64,000 nt of DNA from Dioscorea cayenensis subsp. rotundata (GCF_009730915.1 NC_052492.1:372001-436000); one strand, 5' to 3'. Shown: positions 1 to 13,237, counted from the stretch's first letter. The notes: generated by a model from the sequence alone, not told the origin. Translations and numbers: made by a program.

Positions 1-3000
1 TAATTTTACTGGTTGCCTTGTTCAGTTTGAACCGTCAATGCCTGGATTACATAAAAGGAATGTAGAAGTGATTGCGTTTGATACCAACCTGATGAACAAA
101 TATATCCCAAAAAAGTGGACCAATAATAGCAGTTTCCCAATTGTGTATATGCAACACATCTGGCTGCTTACCAGTTTTTACCAAATAATCCATAGAAGCA
201 CGGGAGAAGTATGTGAATCTGGTAGAATGGAAAAGCGAGGATGGAGGTGAAGAACATATGCAAAACCATCTAATATATATGTTCCCAAACAAGAGAACCG
301 TCTATTCTACCGTAACTATAATCAAGAAAATTGTATAACCATTACAAGTTTCAACAAGGAAGTAGAAGCAAGCGCTTCAACATTAGCCACAGTGCCACAC
401 TAAATGGCTTCTAGTGATTAGTCGGTTTAGAACATTGCCAATTTAAAATTGAGAAGGGCTCAGTCCACATAATGGAGGCAGTTAAAGGAAGATACAAAAG
501 CACATTTTTGTGCTTAGCAATAAGCTTTAATGCTTGTGAACTTTAAGAAACATCACATATATGAATTTCAATCATGGATTCATCAAGGAAAAAAGAGGTC
601 ACAATTCCAACCAATGGATTCATGGATTCATGAATTCAACAAATTTCAGGGTGGCAGTCAAAATCTGCCATCTGTATTTGTCAGTAGCAATCCAAGACCT
701 GGAAGTCTATGGAGAATGCCAGACGGAAATTTCAAAACAAGAACACTTACCGTTCAAAGTCATCAGGATAGCCATATATGTTATTGCGGTTGAAAAATGT
801 TGCATAGTTTAAAGGCTCCACTAATGTAACTCCAATACCATAGAGAACACTGGGTCAGACAAAGATGACTAGTCAGCAAAACAACAATGTAAAATAAAGA
901 TGTAGATAGTTAAATTGAGACTACGAAGGTTCTTCATCATAACAATCTGGTTTGAGAACTAGCCAAAAAAAATAAAGCCATCAGAAAATGACTGAAAACT
1001 TATGCTAAATAAATAAATAAACTAAATAAACCAACATATTAGCATCTCACCCTGTCCATACTCTGTTTTTATGCCAGCAGCCTCCAAAATAAGAATTGAA
1101 CTCGAATTCTGTTTTGCGGAATTCTTGAAGAGCACCATTGTCTGCTACTGTATACCTGGCATCAAGTGGTTTCCATTTAAGCCAAAGCTCAAAGTTTCCA
1201 TCTGACATTAATTCTATTAATGGAAGTTCAATGCCATCAAGTTTAAAGTCGCACTTAAGAAAGGGTAAAAAACCACTGTGGAAGGCTTATTTCTTATGGT
1301 TTTAATTTCAAGCCATAGTTTTATCCTCGGGGGGAAAAAAGGAGAAAAATCAGGCCAGAGATAGATAAGATTTATGCTCCTTTAATCACCAAGGAACAAA
1401 GGCCAATACTCTTCTCACCATATGGTTAAGTGATGAAAGAAATGGCTGATTTTATCTCCACTCAGGCACGAGGTTAGGTACTAGGAAATCTTGTTCATGC
1501 CATGAGAATTAGTTCAACCAAATAAATCCAAATATGACCTGTAAAAGAGATTCACAAATTTCCATTTTCACAATCTGGCTTAGTTAATCCATTTGTAAGG
1601 GTAATCATGAATTTGAAATAACATCCGATTTTAATAAAAAAAAACACATGATTTTGAAATTGAAATTTTATAGCAAGGCAGAGATGCATACTTGGGCAAA
1701 ATGACTTCCACCAAATAACCTTTTCTTTGCAATGCACACGACAATCCAGTGACATATGTTGCCAAGGATCCAACTGAGGCAATTGGCTCCATTTCACAAC
1801 AAATATGCACAATATGCATACCTTTTCTGCAATTCATAATTATAGTTCTTGAGATGATGCATTGAACAAAACCTCCAAGTTGCAGCATTGATGACAGAAA
1901 TTGCATGGGTTATATATTTCAAACTTGAATGTATCCATGTGAAGAAGATCTATGTTGCTAGCAAAAAACTAAAATGCACTGTGATGGTCTTGAGTTTATA
2001 ACCAATCAAAAGTTTCAAAAGCATATAAATGGCTTGAGCAAGTACAGAGATATTTGATGTACCTAGTTATTTTTTCTGAAAAATGATGAAGTTCAGACAG
2101 CAGTTCAATGTCTTTTTTGTGCTGTATCTCATGAAATGCATCATGTATGGAGATCTGACTGTTCACAATCACTTTTCTAAGGTGAGTTGCTTCCTCTGAG
2201 TTAATCATACCAGAAAGGACCATTGTGTCTATGCGCAAGAACAACTCCCATAAAGTGCCTGGACCTGAGGGCAAAAATGCATTATGAATTTCACCATTGA
2301 AATATATATATATATATATCTTGGTTTGACATGGGAAAATGTTACAAAAACTTCACTCATTGACAGTTGGACAAACATTTGCTCTCGAAGGAGATTAAAA
2401 AGTTCAAAGTTATTGGCGACAAATAAAAAATGGTGTGTATGCAGTCTCGACAAAAGAAGAAAGAAAGAAACTAAAGTCAGCCAGATGTTCACCTTTGACA
2501 AACATCTGCCTTCTTTTCGGCCTCCAATTGTTCTAACTTCTTAAATAATAGATGTTTTTCTCTTCGAATTGCATCCAGTTCATCTACAGCCTTGAGGCGC
2601 TGATTGTTCAGATATAGAATATCTAGGGTCTCACAAGAAAAGCAATCAGATATGAGTTATATTAACAGAATTTGGCAAGATGATACAATGTAATGACCAT
2701 CAGAAGGTGATAAAATGCTAAGCAAGCATTCAAGTTGATAAAAGATCTAACATAAACCAACTGTAAGAGGAGTTCCTCTTAGAAAAAATTACAGGGAGGT
2801 CTATCACCAATAAGTGAACTATAGGATAAGTCATGTCTGAGCTCACTAGAAAATTTATCTAAGGCATTGTTGTGAATGACTACTATGGACACTCAACAAA
2901 GTTTCATGTAATTGTTATTACTTTTTTATGTTTTCATTTCTTATTTATTTAAGAAGAAATTAGTAGTACTACATTAATTGTATATCCAAATTTTATTAAA

Positions 3001-3815
3001 AATAATAATAATAATAAACAAATTGGTAAGTATTATCCATCCACAAGCTTCATTTTATACAACTTGATAAATATATATATATATTATTTTTATTTTTATT
3101 TTTTAAATAAACTATAGAAATCTCTGTTCTTATCAAGAAATCTCTAATGCAAGATTGATGATAACATCCTAAGCAATGAAACTCTAAACAAGACAAGTGT
3201 GCAGCTTAATTAGGAAACACAACCATAGAAAAATCACAAGCCAATTGCTCAACATGAAAAAGTTTTCAGAGCCTCACTTCGCTGAGCATCATTGAAGAGT
3301 TTCCATACATCACTACTATTAACATCTGACTCTTTCTCCGAAGAAAATACTGATTCCTGAGACAATTTAAATGAAATTCGCAAAAAATCGAATCGATTGG
3401 TAAACAACAACGATAATGGCCATAACTTACATCAACGATATTCTTATCACGGGCTTCAGATCTAAAAAAACCAATGGAAAAAATCAGAGGGAAAATTCAC
3501 TAAAAGTTTTCAAAAATCAAAAACACATTCACTAAATTAAGTAAATACTCACTCAATCCGTGAAGAGGGTGGATCACCGACATTCTCATACTTTCTATAA
3601 AAATTTCAAACACATTGAAGCAAAGTTAATTATGACAGTAATAGCATCCAAGTGACACACTAAAAAAAAAAACAAAGAACAAGTGTGAAGTAGCAGGAGT
3701 CGCACCGCGAGAAGAGCCAGCAGCGAAGGTTGAGAGTCCGGCGGGAGGGAACAGCGAGACGAAAGGGAGGAAAAGGGGCGGTGATCGCCAGAGAGAGGTT
3801 TCCAATTGCCGCCAT
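1..3815 (-). CDS. SS5: Starch synthase 5-like protein, partial (3' end outside window)
   Basis: Plastid glycosyltransferase-5 family member related to SS4. Exons that join in frame on the minus strand: 3815-3706, 3594-3553, 3461-3431, 3357-3278, 2622-2493, 2264-2063, 1826-1692, 1155-1051, 849-751, 218-89, giving about 354 residues before the edge. The N-terminus (MAAIGNLSLAITAPF) is Ser/Arg rich and could be a transit peptide. A short coiled coil follows (NILYLNNQRLKAVDEL), then the GT5 domain with HIVHICCEMEPIASVG, EVILPKY, NRNNIYGY, SRASMDYL and LHIHNWETA. The N-terminal part before GT5 is far shorter than in SS4. The ADP-glucose loop KxGGL reads SVGSL, as expected for SS5, which is regarded as a noncatalytic isoform acting in starch granule initiation. 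Exon 4 has one extra base in the T-run 3300-3303 (+ strand) that breaks the frame; a second phase mismatch lies between exons 5 and 6, perhaps in the run at 2514-2517. I could not place the exon below position 89. Confidence 0.8.
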
Positions 3816-4701
3816 TGATTCAGCTATCGCGATGAGATGGGGATTGAAGATCGCGGGAAGAAGTAATAACAAATGCCGATGCGTATCTGTTTCGGATCGA
3901 TCACGTGCGCGCGCCCTCGAAAAAGGCTTTTTTTTTATATTATTATTATTATTATTATTTTTTATTTATTTTTATTTTTTTTATTTTTGAGAGAGACAGA
4001 GAGAGCCCTTGAAAAAAAAAAGTTATTAACGTTAAAGCCCGTGAGCAAATAGGTACTGATAGTATAATTTTTAATTGTTAAAAAATAATTATAAAAATAA
4101 TAAATTTCTTTGGAGGAATGTCTGTTCTTATTTTATAGTCATCTAAAATATAATTAATAAGAAGATAATAAGCCTTGTTCATAATTTTCTTTTGTTTTGT
4201 TCTTGCCTACATGCACCTTTCCTTTATAATTTATTGAAAAATAATGCAGTTACATGATTATAGCAGGGTAGAATTCTTGCACTATAATACTATAATGGTA
4301 CTGTTTATATAGTGTTACCGGGTCCATGTGGTGTTTATAATACTGATTAAGTAGGCTCAATATATAGGTCCTATGTGAGAGAATAAATGTATTTTCTCTT
4401 TCAGGTTGTGTGGAGGTGGATTTACTAAATCAATATGAATTTATTAGTGACAAACTTTCATAGTTCTATGTGCTCCGGATCGAATTAATAAATATATTTG
4501 GTACACTTCTGTATTTATCTATTTTTTGGCAAACCATTAATTAAGAGGTACTTGTCGTCTATGTTAAAAACAAAAATTATAACCTAATAACATAACAATT
4601 GGAAAACAAAAAAATCAAATCCACCGTAAATCAAATAAAGTTACAGATGAAAAAATAAAATAAAAATAAGGTGTTGCGTTCTTGTTTAAGGTAGTTGCTG
4701 A
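3816..4701. other. Intergenic, upstream of the starch synthase gene
   Basis: AT-rich spacer. 3816-4020 should hold the promoter and 5' UTR of the minus-strand starch synthase gene; it contains a palindromic GATCGATCACGTGCGCGCGC stretch with a CACGTG core near 3895-3915 and long T-runs (3927-3990). I see no ORF with recognisable homology in the rest. Confidence 0.5.
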
Positions 4702-5440
4702 GACTTCAAATTTTTTTTAATTAAAATTGATAAACCACAAATATATTGAAAAAAAAAAACAAATGAAGCAAGTACAAAAGGAACAAACAACAAAAAATCC
4801 ATCGCCAGGGGTAATAAACACCTAACAAGGTCCAAAGACCTGAGCAGAAACAAGAAAAAGGAAAGAAAGATAGGGAGACAAGTTGAGAGAAAAAATCTGC
4901 CAAAAGGCAATAGAGATCTACTCAAACAGTAAAAAATGGCTACAAAACCTTGAAGTAATAACTATTCCGTGTTGTTGGTATTGTCATCCTTCCTTGCGTT
5001 CAGGAAGACAAAAGAGAGCTTCAATCTTTGAATGGAATCTTCTGAAACTTGATGCGGGTACCTAGATGCAGAAATCTAATCCAGCACCATATGAATAATT
5101 TTAATAATAATTGAATATAAAGTCATAGCATGCAAAGTAAAGATGCGCTTGTTTCTTCCAGGCCAAAAAGCAAATCCCACATGGTTCGCTGCTGAACCTC
5201 TAGGGAGGGAATCCAGGAAGTCCATACCTCAGAAACAATTTTAGGAAGAAGTTGTAGATGTAAATTTTGTATGAAGAAAGCCCAAATTCTTTATGCAAAG
5301 TCACATTAAAGAAAAATATGCTATGTATATTCTAATGTTTTGTGACATAAAATACAAGTATCGGTCATAATTTGCGTGTTACAACCATTTTTTGTTAGGA
5401 TATCAAAAGTGTTAGAATTCTATTTTTCATCAGCTAGCTA
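4702..5440 (-). mobile_element. 5'-truncated, decayed LINE fragment
   Basis: Read on the minus strand this ends in an A-rich tail (T-run at 4708-4718 on +). Around 5160-5390 it translates, with stops, to the Cys/His region that follows LINE reverse transcriptase (zf-RVT): TDTCILCHKT, then HIFL and CDFA and RIWAFF. The tail (GGTTTATCAATTTTAATTAAAA on minus) resembles the tails at 9430, 20800 and 34260. The 5' limit is approximate. The copy is too degraded to be active and belongs to another subfamily than the LINEs at 28-34 kb and 61-64 kb. Confidence 0.5.
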
Positions 5441-6969
5441 ACAAAAAAGAGTAATTTTGCTTGAGCAATTCACTCTTCAAAAAAAAAAAAATATATGGGC
5501 ACTCCAGAATTTTAGGTTCGTCAAGATTGATATTTTTTTAATATATATTTATATATGTATATATAACTACAAAGAGAAAAGTAGATAAAATGCTTAACTT
5601 TCCATCTTTTTGGCTTCTTTGTCCAAATTAAATTGATATTACTTAATCAAACCTCTTGGGATGTGAAATATGGCATGGAAGAAGAGAAAAAGGATAAATT
5701 GAATTCCAAAGCATCGTTGAAATTTGAAATTTCGCAGTGACTTTCATAAATGAGAAAAAACAAAGGAAGTGGTTAAAAGTTTCAATAAATTAAAAGCCCA
5801 CTTAATTAGTGCCTTTGTACCACACCCCACCACAAGAAATTAAATGGAACAAGAGGGAGCTAGCAGCTAGCTAGGGTCACCTTTTTTTGTTTTAAGTCTA
5901 ATGTGTCCACATCCATGATCCATCCTTATAATATCTCTCTGTCATCTTTTGGTTGATTTCCACATGAATATTAGTTAGTTTATATTAATTAATTAAGACC
6001 CTCCATATATATATCATTTTACAAACGTGTGATAGAGATCTTCTGATCATACTTGTATTCCTTTTTTTTCTTGTGACAATTCAAGTCGCACTAGGGTGGC
6101 TGGAAATTTCAATCGTTCCCATGTCCATGTGCCTGTCTTTGGATAATTTTGACAATAAAATGGAGAAAATTAAATATGAAAAAGTTAATTCGTTCTCACC
6201 GCAGCCGCAATAAACGAATAATATTAATGATTAACTCTTATATAAAAATATTAAAAGTTTAAATACTTTTTAAAATATAATTGAGAATTTTGAGATGTAC
6301 AAAAGTAGATTATTTACACTGTCAAAATAAATAAAATAAATAATATTGTTTTCTTGTGTTTAATTAGACTTGGATATGATTAACTCACTATCATTATTTT
6401 TTTTCAAAAATGCAATAAATTAATGCATACTATACCATCCTCTCTCCGGTTGTGGTGATGATCTGGTATTTTGTTTCTCCTTATGATTAAATTATTCCCT
6501 CTTTGTCCAAAATCATTTGCGTACAGTGATGAGATATTATAAATGGCAGGACAACTTGAACAAGAGAGACGAATTTTCAATGATGGATGATTTCCACAAC
6601 ATTAATTGCAATAGGATGATATGCCTATATAGTACAAATTAACCATTAGATATTATAAGACAGTTCGTACATATGGGAATTAATTAAACAAAAAATAATA
6701 ATTTGTTTTCATTAAAAAAAAAAAAAAGAATAAGTACTTCTCTTACAGGTTCTCTGACTTCTGTCCCTGAGCTGAGACGATCTCTATTTACAATTAATAT
6801 ATATCAGTCAATGTTTATTGTTTATCAACATTAATTGTTTTGTAAAATTAAAGAACAACCTGATTAAGTTATCCAACTAATTAATGCTTGCTTTTGTTTG
6901 ATCAGCTCCTTTACCTTAATTTTGAGTATAAAATGTACCATCATCACCATGCATGAATCAATTATATTC
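5441..6969. other. Intergenic, 3' of the MYB gene
   Basis: AT-rich spacer with AT microsatellites and no supported gene. The last 100-200 bases before 6970 are probably the 3' UTR of the minus-strand MYB gene. Confidence 0.5.
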
Positions 6970-8044
6970 TTAGATTTCAGGCAATTCCTGTAAATCTCCA
7001 GATTCCAGCATTTTCAACCAAAAACTCATGTGATCATTATAGGACACGTCCGTGCAGTTGAAAGGATCATTAAAAGGAGCAGTAATATAATTCTGATCAT
7101 ATTCATAACCAAATCCAAATCCACATCCAAATGGTGTGTAATCCACTTCTGCAGTACTGCTTGTACTAGTGTCCATTGACAAAGCTTCTGACCAGAAACT
7201 ATCTTCAATAACTGGAACTTCTTCCGATGAATCCATGCAATGTTCTTTGCTAGCAAAATTTGATAATTCAGTGCATGAAGATGATATATCAGTGCTGTAT
7301 GATCTTTCCGGTGACACTGGATCAATATTATTAACATTATTCATGATCAGCTTCTTGCTGTCTTGATCATTCCCCTTAATTCTCTTGGGTTCTTGTTGCA
7401 ATGTCTGGCCAGCTTCTTGTTTAACTCTTTTCTTCAGGTGTGTGTGCCAGACGTTCTTGATCTCATTGTCTGTTCTCCCTGGCAACCTTGACGCAATTGC
7501 AGACCATCTGTACGTTACATATATATACCAAATTAATGAATATATATATATAGTACTAGCTGTTTGATCATTAGATGAACCATATATATTAATTAGTTCT
7601 AAATATTAATTAGATTATATATTTAATTTGTATAATAGATTAATATTAGATAAGTACACATACTTATTTCCTAGTAGCTGGTGCAAGCTGATGATGGTCT
7701 CTTCTTCTTCTCTGGAGAAGTTGCCACGTTTAATGTCTGGGCGAAGGTAATTTATCCATCTAAGTCTGCAACTTTTTCCACATCTCAACAAACCTGCAGG
7801 ACAAATATATATATATATATATATATAAGACTATATATTGTCCTTTAATTTGATACAAAAATCAAAATACAAGTTTGATATATGTATAAATTAATAATTA
7901 ATAAAAATTACCAGCTTGTTTTGGAAGAGCACGCCAGTTGCCATGGCCAAACCTCTGGATGTGAGTTATTAAGATCTGATCTTCTTCTGATGTCCATGGC
8001 CCCTTCTTAAGCCCCATTTTCTCACAGCATGGAGCCCTCACCAT
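6970..8044 (-). CDS. R2R3-MYB transcription factor, subgroup 2 (MYB13/14/15 type)
   Basis: Complete nuclear DNA-binding protein of 266 residues in three exons: 8044-7912, 7793-7664, 7507-6970, the usual layout of the family with both introns inside the MYB domain. It starts [18 protein letters not shown]2 (about residues 14-64) and R3 (67-115) have the regularly spaced Trp residues, with [18 protein letters not shown] between them and [14 protein letters not shown] at the end. The C-terminal half carries VIEDSFWSE, the subgroup-2 signature, and an acidic FWLKML...LQELPEI end. The bHLH-interaction pattern of R3 is not present. Subgroup 2 members act in stress responses and, in some species, activate phenylpropanoid genes; the target here is not known. 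The frame is intact. Confidence 0.93.
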
Positions 8045-8084
8045 GTTGGAAGTTGGAACTAGCTAGCTAGCTACTTCAAAAGGA

Positions 8085-8104
8085 GGAAGAAGAAGAAGAA
8101 GAAG
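8085..8104. repeat. GAA microsatellite in the MYB leader
   Basis: Six to seven GAA/AAG units lie about 40-60 bases upstream of the MYB start codon, probably in the 5' UTR (TTC repeats in the mRNA). Confidence 0.8.
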
Positions 8105-9122
8105 TAGAACAAGCTAAGTTAAGGGACAAATTAAAGATGTAACCCAAACAAGCTCTTCTATTTATCAATATGGTTTGCTAAAATAACAACGTGCTAAAAC
8201 AAGTCCAAGAAGAAGTCTTCGGATAAGAAAAAAACAAACAAACAAAAAGTCATAAAGCCGTGTGTGTCCATTCCTTATTGCGGCAGCAGCAGCCTCCTGC
8301 AGCTTTCATATATCCTGCACTGTTGTTAATTTTCAAACAATGATGCATAAATTTTTTATATTAGTCTAATATGATTGATTGTTCTGGTTGGACTTTAATG
8401 TTTGTGGCAATACTTTTCAATAAAATAATTTTATTTTTTTATAAAAAAACGTTTTATCATTCGTTCATGGAGGCTTTAAATTTTTCTTTTGAATATACTT
8501 GAGAAGTTTTCTTAATTAACGAAATATTTATTTATGAATATATTTTTTAATGAGTTTTGTTCTTAAAAGCAATCAAGTTGTGAATATTGTACATTATTAT
8601 ATTAGGAGCACTCAAGTTAAGGTTAAATGTACCACTTTGTGCTACCAAGAGCAAAGCATAATATGTAAGGAAACATGTACAACATGTGGATTTTGATTTT
8701 GAAGAATAAAAAAGTGAATTAAGGGAAGGAGATGAGAAGTTGCCGATGCATCATGAATCCCTTTATAAATTTGTCATGTTTTACTTTTTGCAAGTGCTGT
8801 GACTGCTGTCTTATCTATTTCCAGCCAACCAGCCAGCCAATCATAGATGCAGCTCAAATTAAAGGTCAAACAATGAACGTTTGCAAGTAGTTTTTATTTG
8901 CAGATCGAAGTACTATGTCACATGAATAATTAAATTCGTTACATCTTCTCCGTCATCCGTCACAGCTTCAATGCACGATCGGTCCTTGAAATACACTAGT
9001 TTTTAGTTTTTTAATTAGTTCAAATTAAAAACCATTTTCTTAGTGTGATACCTCAATAAAAATTTTTTCAGCTGATATAACAGTATAAATAAATAAAAAA
9101 ATACAAATAAAAAAGTAAAACT
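8105..9122. other. Intergenic, MYB upstream region
   Basis: Putative MYB promoter at the low end, then AT-rich spacer. I see no gene. CCAGCCAACCAGCCAGCC (8822-8839) is a short local repeat. The last 12 bases (9111-9122) are the left target duplication of the next element. Confidence 0.5.
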
Positions 9123-9470
9123 GCTGACCAGGAGGCCACCCAAAGGATCAAGCGCTCCCTCAACTTCCCCGAAAGCACTGGACCCACTCGATCTCACTCC
9201 ACGATTCGGTGCACACTACCGACTGCGAGTAATCCTCCTCTTTTGTTGCTAGGCACTCGTGTCCCAGCACGTGAGCCTTCGCCCACCCAACTTGTTTCAT
9301 TTTCTCTCTCATCTTGTATTGCTTTTGCTCACTATTCTCCTCATCCCTGGTGAGGATTCCAGTATGTTATTTATTTTTAGTCTTTTATTGTTTCACTATT
9401 CTCTCTTTGTTGTACTCCTTTGTTATCTTCTTTTTAATAAATTGGTGATTTATCCACTTTTATTTTAAAA
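9123..9470 (+). mobile_element. Short retroposon (SINE or truncated LINE) with 12-bp target-site duplication
   Basis: About 348 bp, flanked by identical AAAAGTAAAACT at 9111-9122 and 9471-9482. It ends in an A-tail after the motif GGTGATTTATCCACTTTTAT, shared with other retroposon tails in this window. The 5' two-thirds is unusually GC-rich for the region. I found no clear A/B box, so SINE and internally deleted LINE both remain possible. Confidence 0.6.
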
Positions 9471-9482
9471 AAAAGTAAAACT

Positions 9483-9976
9483 ACAAAATTGTTACAAAAT
9501 CAACTAGGAGATTATATATATATATATTTAAAAAAAAAATCATTTGTGATTTGTACATATATTTTTTTAATATATATATGTATATTAAATGGATAAATCA
9601 TAATTAATTAAAAGAAATGATCTGAGAAACAACGAGAGAACAGAAAAAGAAGTAACTTTTCATACTTTTCGCTCCTAGGCTATATACTTACCATCTTCTA
9701 TTTTTAATTTATATCTCTCTTTTTGTTCCCAATTTTCTCTCATAACATTTAATTCTGTACTCTTTTCATCATTTGTATACTATTTTTATAAAAATATAAT
9801 TTAATATTAATTGTGCATTTAACAACAATAATAGTAAAAGGTAGATACATCATGTAGTAAGATTTTCCTCAGTGTATTGGTCGAATCATCCATCTTTTAT
9901 CTTTTTCAACTCAGGAGCTATAGATATCCAAAGTAGGAACATATGAATAATTTTAGTAATGGACATGCATAAATGA
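9483..9976. other. Intergenic spacer
   Basis: AT-rich, with TA microsatellites (9512-9530, 9570-9590). No gene seen. Confidence 0.5.
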
Positions 9977-12735
9977 TGTCACACCCACCCCTTTCTACCG
10001 GCGTAGAATGTAGCACCCATCGCTTAAAAATTCCCTTTTAACCTGAACCCGACACCTGCTTTTAAACAAAAATCGACTCTACAAATCACAATTTACAATT
10101 TCACACCAACTACGTGTTCAAATACATAAATACCATGAATACAATAACTCAAATTTATGGGTACAACCGCCATACAAGATCACAACAACCATAAGTAGAA
10201 AGAAAGGAAGTGGGGACCCACTCGCAATCCCTGGATTCAACCCCCGACTAGCTCTATACTCAATCGTGCAATCTAGGGTCCCGCCTCCCGCAGTCTACAA
10301 AGACATCTCAGTTGGTCTCAGAGTGGCTTAATAATTTCAAATACTTAAATACATGATATATAAAATATATAAATACCAACTCGCTCAAATAATTTTTCCA
10401 AAAATACCCGTAATTCTAGCAAAATACAATCTTTTAAAAGAATTTTTCGAAACATAAATTCAACATAAATCAACATCAATTTGATTTTCTCGAGAAAACA
10501 CAAATTTCGTGAGAGACCCGCCTCATCACAATTCAAAAAAATAACATAACTCTCAAATTCAAAATACAAGAATACCCAACACTCACCCAAAGATAACATG
10601 GTCTCAGAAAACTCTCTAAACCTTCGCCGTGGCCAGCAGTTTAGGTTCGGAGCCAGTCAAGGAACTCATGTCCTTAACGCTGACCCATCTGGCTCACCGG
10701 CCGCCGACCCCTGCCACCCGATGAATATCCAGTCGTGGCTCTACACTCCCACCCGAACCGGCCCTCGTAGTAATCAATACCCGGGTCCACCACGCCACCT
10801 CTAAAGGCGGCCCGCTGGGGACCCACTATCAGAGAGTCGGCCTCAGCCCGCCACCATCAAAACCATACAAGTACAAAGAATAATACCATCCAGTATAAAT
10901 CATAACACGGGATCCTTTTCCGAGACAAGTATTCACATCACTGGAAATAACCATTATTTTCCACAAAGCCAATGCCAAAAAGTATAACAATGCATAATGC
11001 CAAGAAAGCTCTGGATCCACGATACCATTCCTATACCATGAATGAAAAACCAATTCTACTAACAATGCCGATAAAACATCTTTTAATATGCTCACATGGT
11101 TTCGCAAATCACTCCAAATCAAAGCATATATACCCATCAAAAATAAATACAAGAATTGAATAATTAAATCACATATACATGTATTTTTACTATTCACAAA
11201 TCACGTATAATTATACAAAAATCGATGTATCAATACTGTTATCATGAGCACATCGTAGGGAAAAATAAATATAAGTATATTTCGACCTTTATACGCAATT
11301 AAACATGATAAAATGAAATACTTAAACATTTATTTCCAAAAATACTAGCCATTAAACAATTATTTCAAAAATAATGATAATAATTTATTTATTTAAAATA
11401 ATAGCCACTACCAACTCACCTGGTGTCCTGGGTTCCTGCTAGACCTCGAACTCCCTCCCAAGACCCGAACAACGCCCAATGTAATAATATAACAAAAATA
11501 AATACTACATTTAAACTCAAAAATAAAAATACAAAAATAATAATAGACTCTCTATTGGCCCACTCACTCCAATCGGTTCAAACCTGACCTTGCATAATCA
11601 AATTGGTCTCCAATTGCACTTAAGCCAACTCAAATTGGGCTAGACCATTCTGAACCAACCTCAATTCCATTGAACCAAACTCAAATTCACTGAACCAAAC
11701 TCAATTTCACTGAACCAGCCTTGAACCAACTCAATTCTTATACAAAATCCATTGAACCAACTTGGTTCAGTCCAAAATCCTTAACCCAAATCAATTGAAC
11801 CAAACCCAAACCATCTCAACTTGATTTGATCAAACCCAACTCAACAAAACCAATTCAACTCAACCAATTCCAATCTAACCATCATCATTAACACCTTATT
11901 AATCATCATCAACTTAATTAATCAAACCAAACCCTAATCTCGGTGCTACAGTAATTGCTACAGTAAATCCGGCAAACTTCTCCACCAATCCAAGCAATTT
12001 CATCACCAATACAAGGTTTTTAACACAAAAATAATTTCACAACAACACTCTCATCAACTCCATCATAATTTCCTCAAAACAAATTCATTATTTTCTCCAA
12101 AATCACCCAAAATACATACATCTAAACATACACAAACATTAAACAAAAACAACACCAAAGAAGACCCTTACCAAGCAAGTAGCCACTCCGGCGAACTCCC
12201 TCCGGCGATCTCCAAATCTTTCTCCTTAAAAACCTCTAATTTCTCCCATTTCTTCATTTTTTTTTTTTTTTTTAACTCTCGGGTTACTGTAGCAAAATGG
12301 TGGAGAAGAAGATGAACAACACAAGCTCTAGATTTTTCTCTCAATTAACTCTTCAGCCGAAATTCACTATTAGTCCCTGAAAACATAATTTCTTACAAAA
12401 CAGTCCCTGAAAAACTCCCAAATGGTCCTTGAATTATGAAATAGTATTCTCAAAAGGTCCTTTCAAATTATCCAATGATCCCTGGATTATAAAACAACAT
12501 TTCAAAAAGATCCCTTCCATCTTACCTTTCAGTCCTCGGTTTCCATAAACATTTCATGTCCATCCTTTTCATTTATTCTTTAACCCAAAATCTTTTAAAA
12601 ACTTTTACACTTAGGTCCTTATTCTTTTCACTTGGGGTTTCTCAACAAGATTAATCTGTAGAAAAATCTTACTACCACTATAGTAATACCCTGAGTATAT
12701 TTTCTAACAGTTATCCACGCGTTCGTAGTATTACA
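9977..12735 (-). repeat. 3' LTR (about 2.76 kb)
   Basis: Begins TGTAATACTACG at 12735 and ends GGGTGTGACA at 9977 on the minus strand. Holds several GCTACAGTAA motifs (11940-11970) and a degenerate repeat of CTGAACCAAACTCAATTTCA type (about 11640-11850). Its low-coordinate 1.46 kb matches the other copy closely. The small ORFs inside it look incidental. Confidence 0.75.
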
Positions 12736-12755
12736 ATCCTTCCCCTTAAAGAAAA
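12736..12755 (-). other. Polypurine tract of the LTR element
   Basis: Minus strand CTTTAAGGGGAAGGATTG directly precedes the LTR start TGTAATAC, as in Ty3/Gypsy elements where plus-strand DNA synthesis is primed. Confidence 0.7.
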
Positions 12756-13221
12756 ATTTCGTCCCTCGAAATTTCTTAGCATTTATCCATCCGATATCAT
12801 CGAATTTCACTTACTTGGTCCAAGACCCTGCTTTCTCTTGCTACAACCGCTCAATAAGTAAATAATCACACCGCAAATCACTACGTATCAATCAATAAAG
12901 AGCATCCAAACACCTTTGTTCGCATCTTTAAGTTAACTCATTTTAGATAAAACCAATTCCGACAAATATCTCAGCCATGATCCTGATCACAGTACACTAC
13001 TCAGCTCTTTGTCTCAAATGTCAAAACCTACTATCGATCCCCTCAATCCCAATACGCAACTTAGGTTTTAACCCGATCGAGACTCTAAATACTTCTATCG
13101 GGCCCATTAACTTTTATGCCTAATCACTATTAAACCCTCCGAGTCTAGACACGACTTCTAAACTTAGGCTCGGATCACAACCCGCGATCTCTACCAAACC
13201 CGTGGATATCTCAACCTCACG

Positions 13222-13234
13222 ACTCGATACCAAA
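13222..13234 (-). other. Primer-binding site, initiator-Met tRNA type, degenerate
   Basis: Minus strand TGGTATCGAGTC begins a few bases inside the end of the 5' LTR; the plant tRNA-iMet site is TGGTATCAGAGC, so the first seven bases match. Its position fits a minus-strand element. Confidence 0.6.
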
Positions 13235-13237
13235 AGA

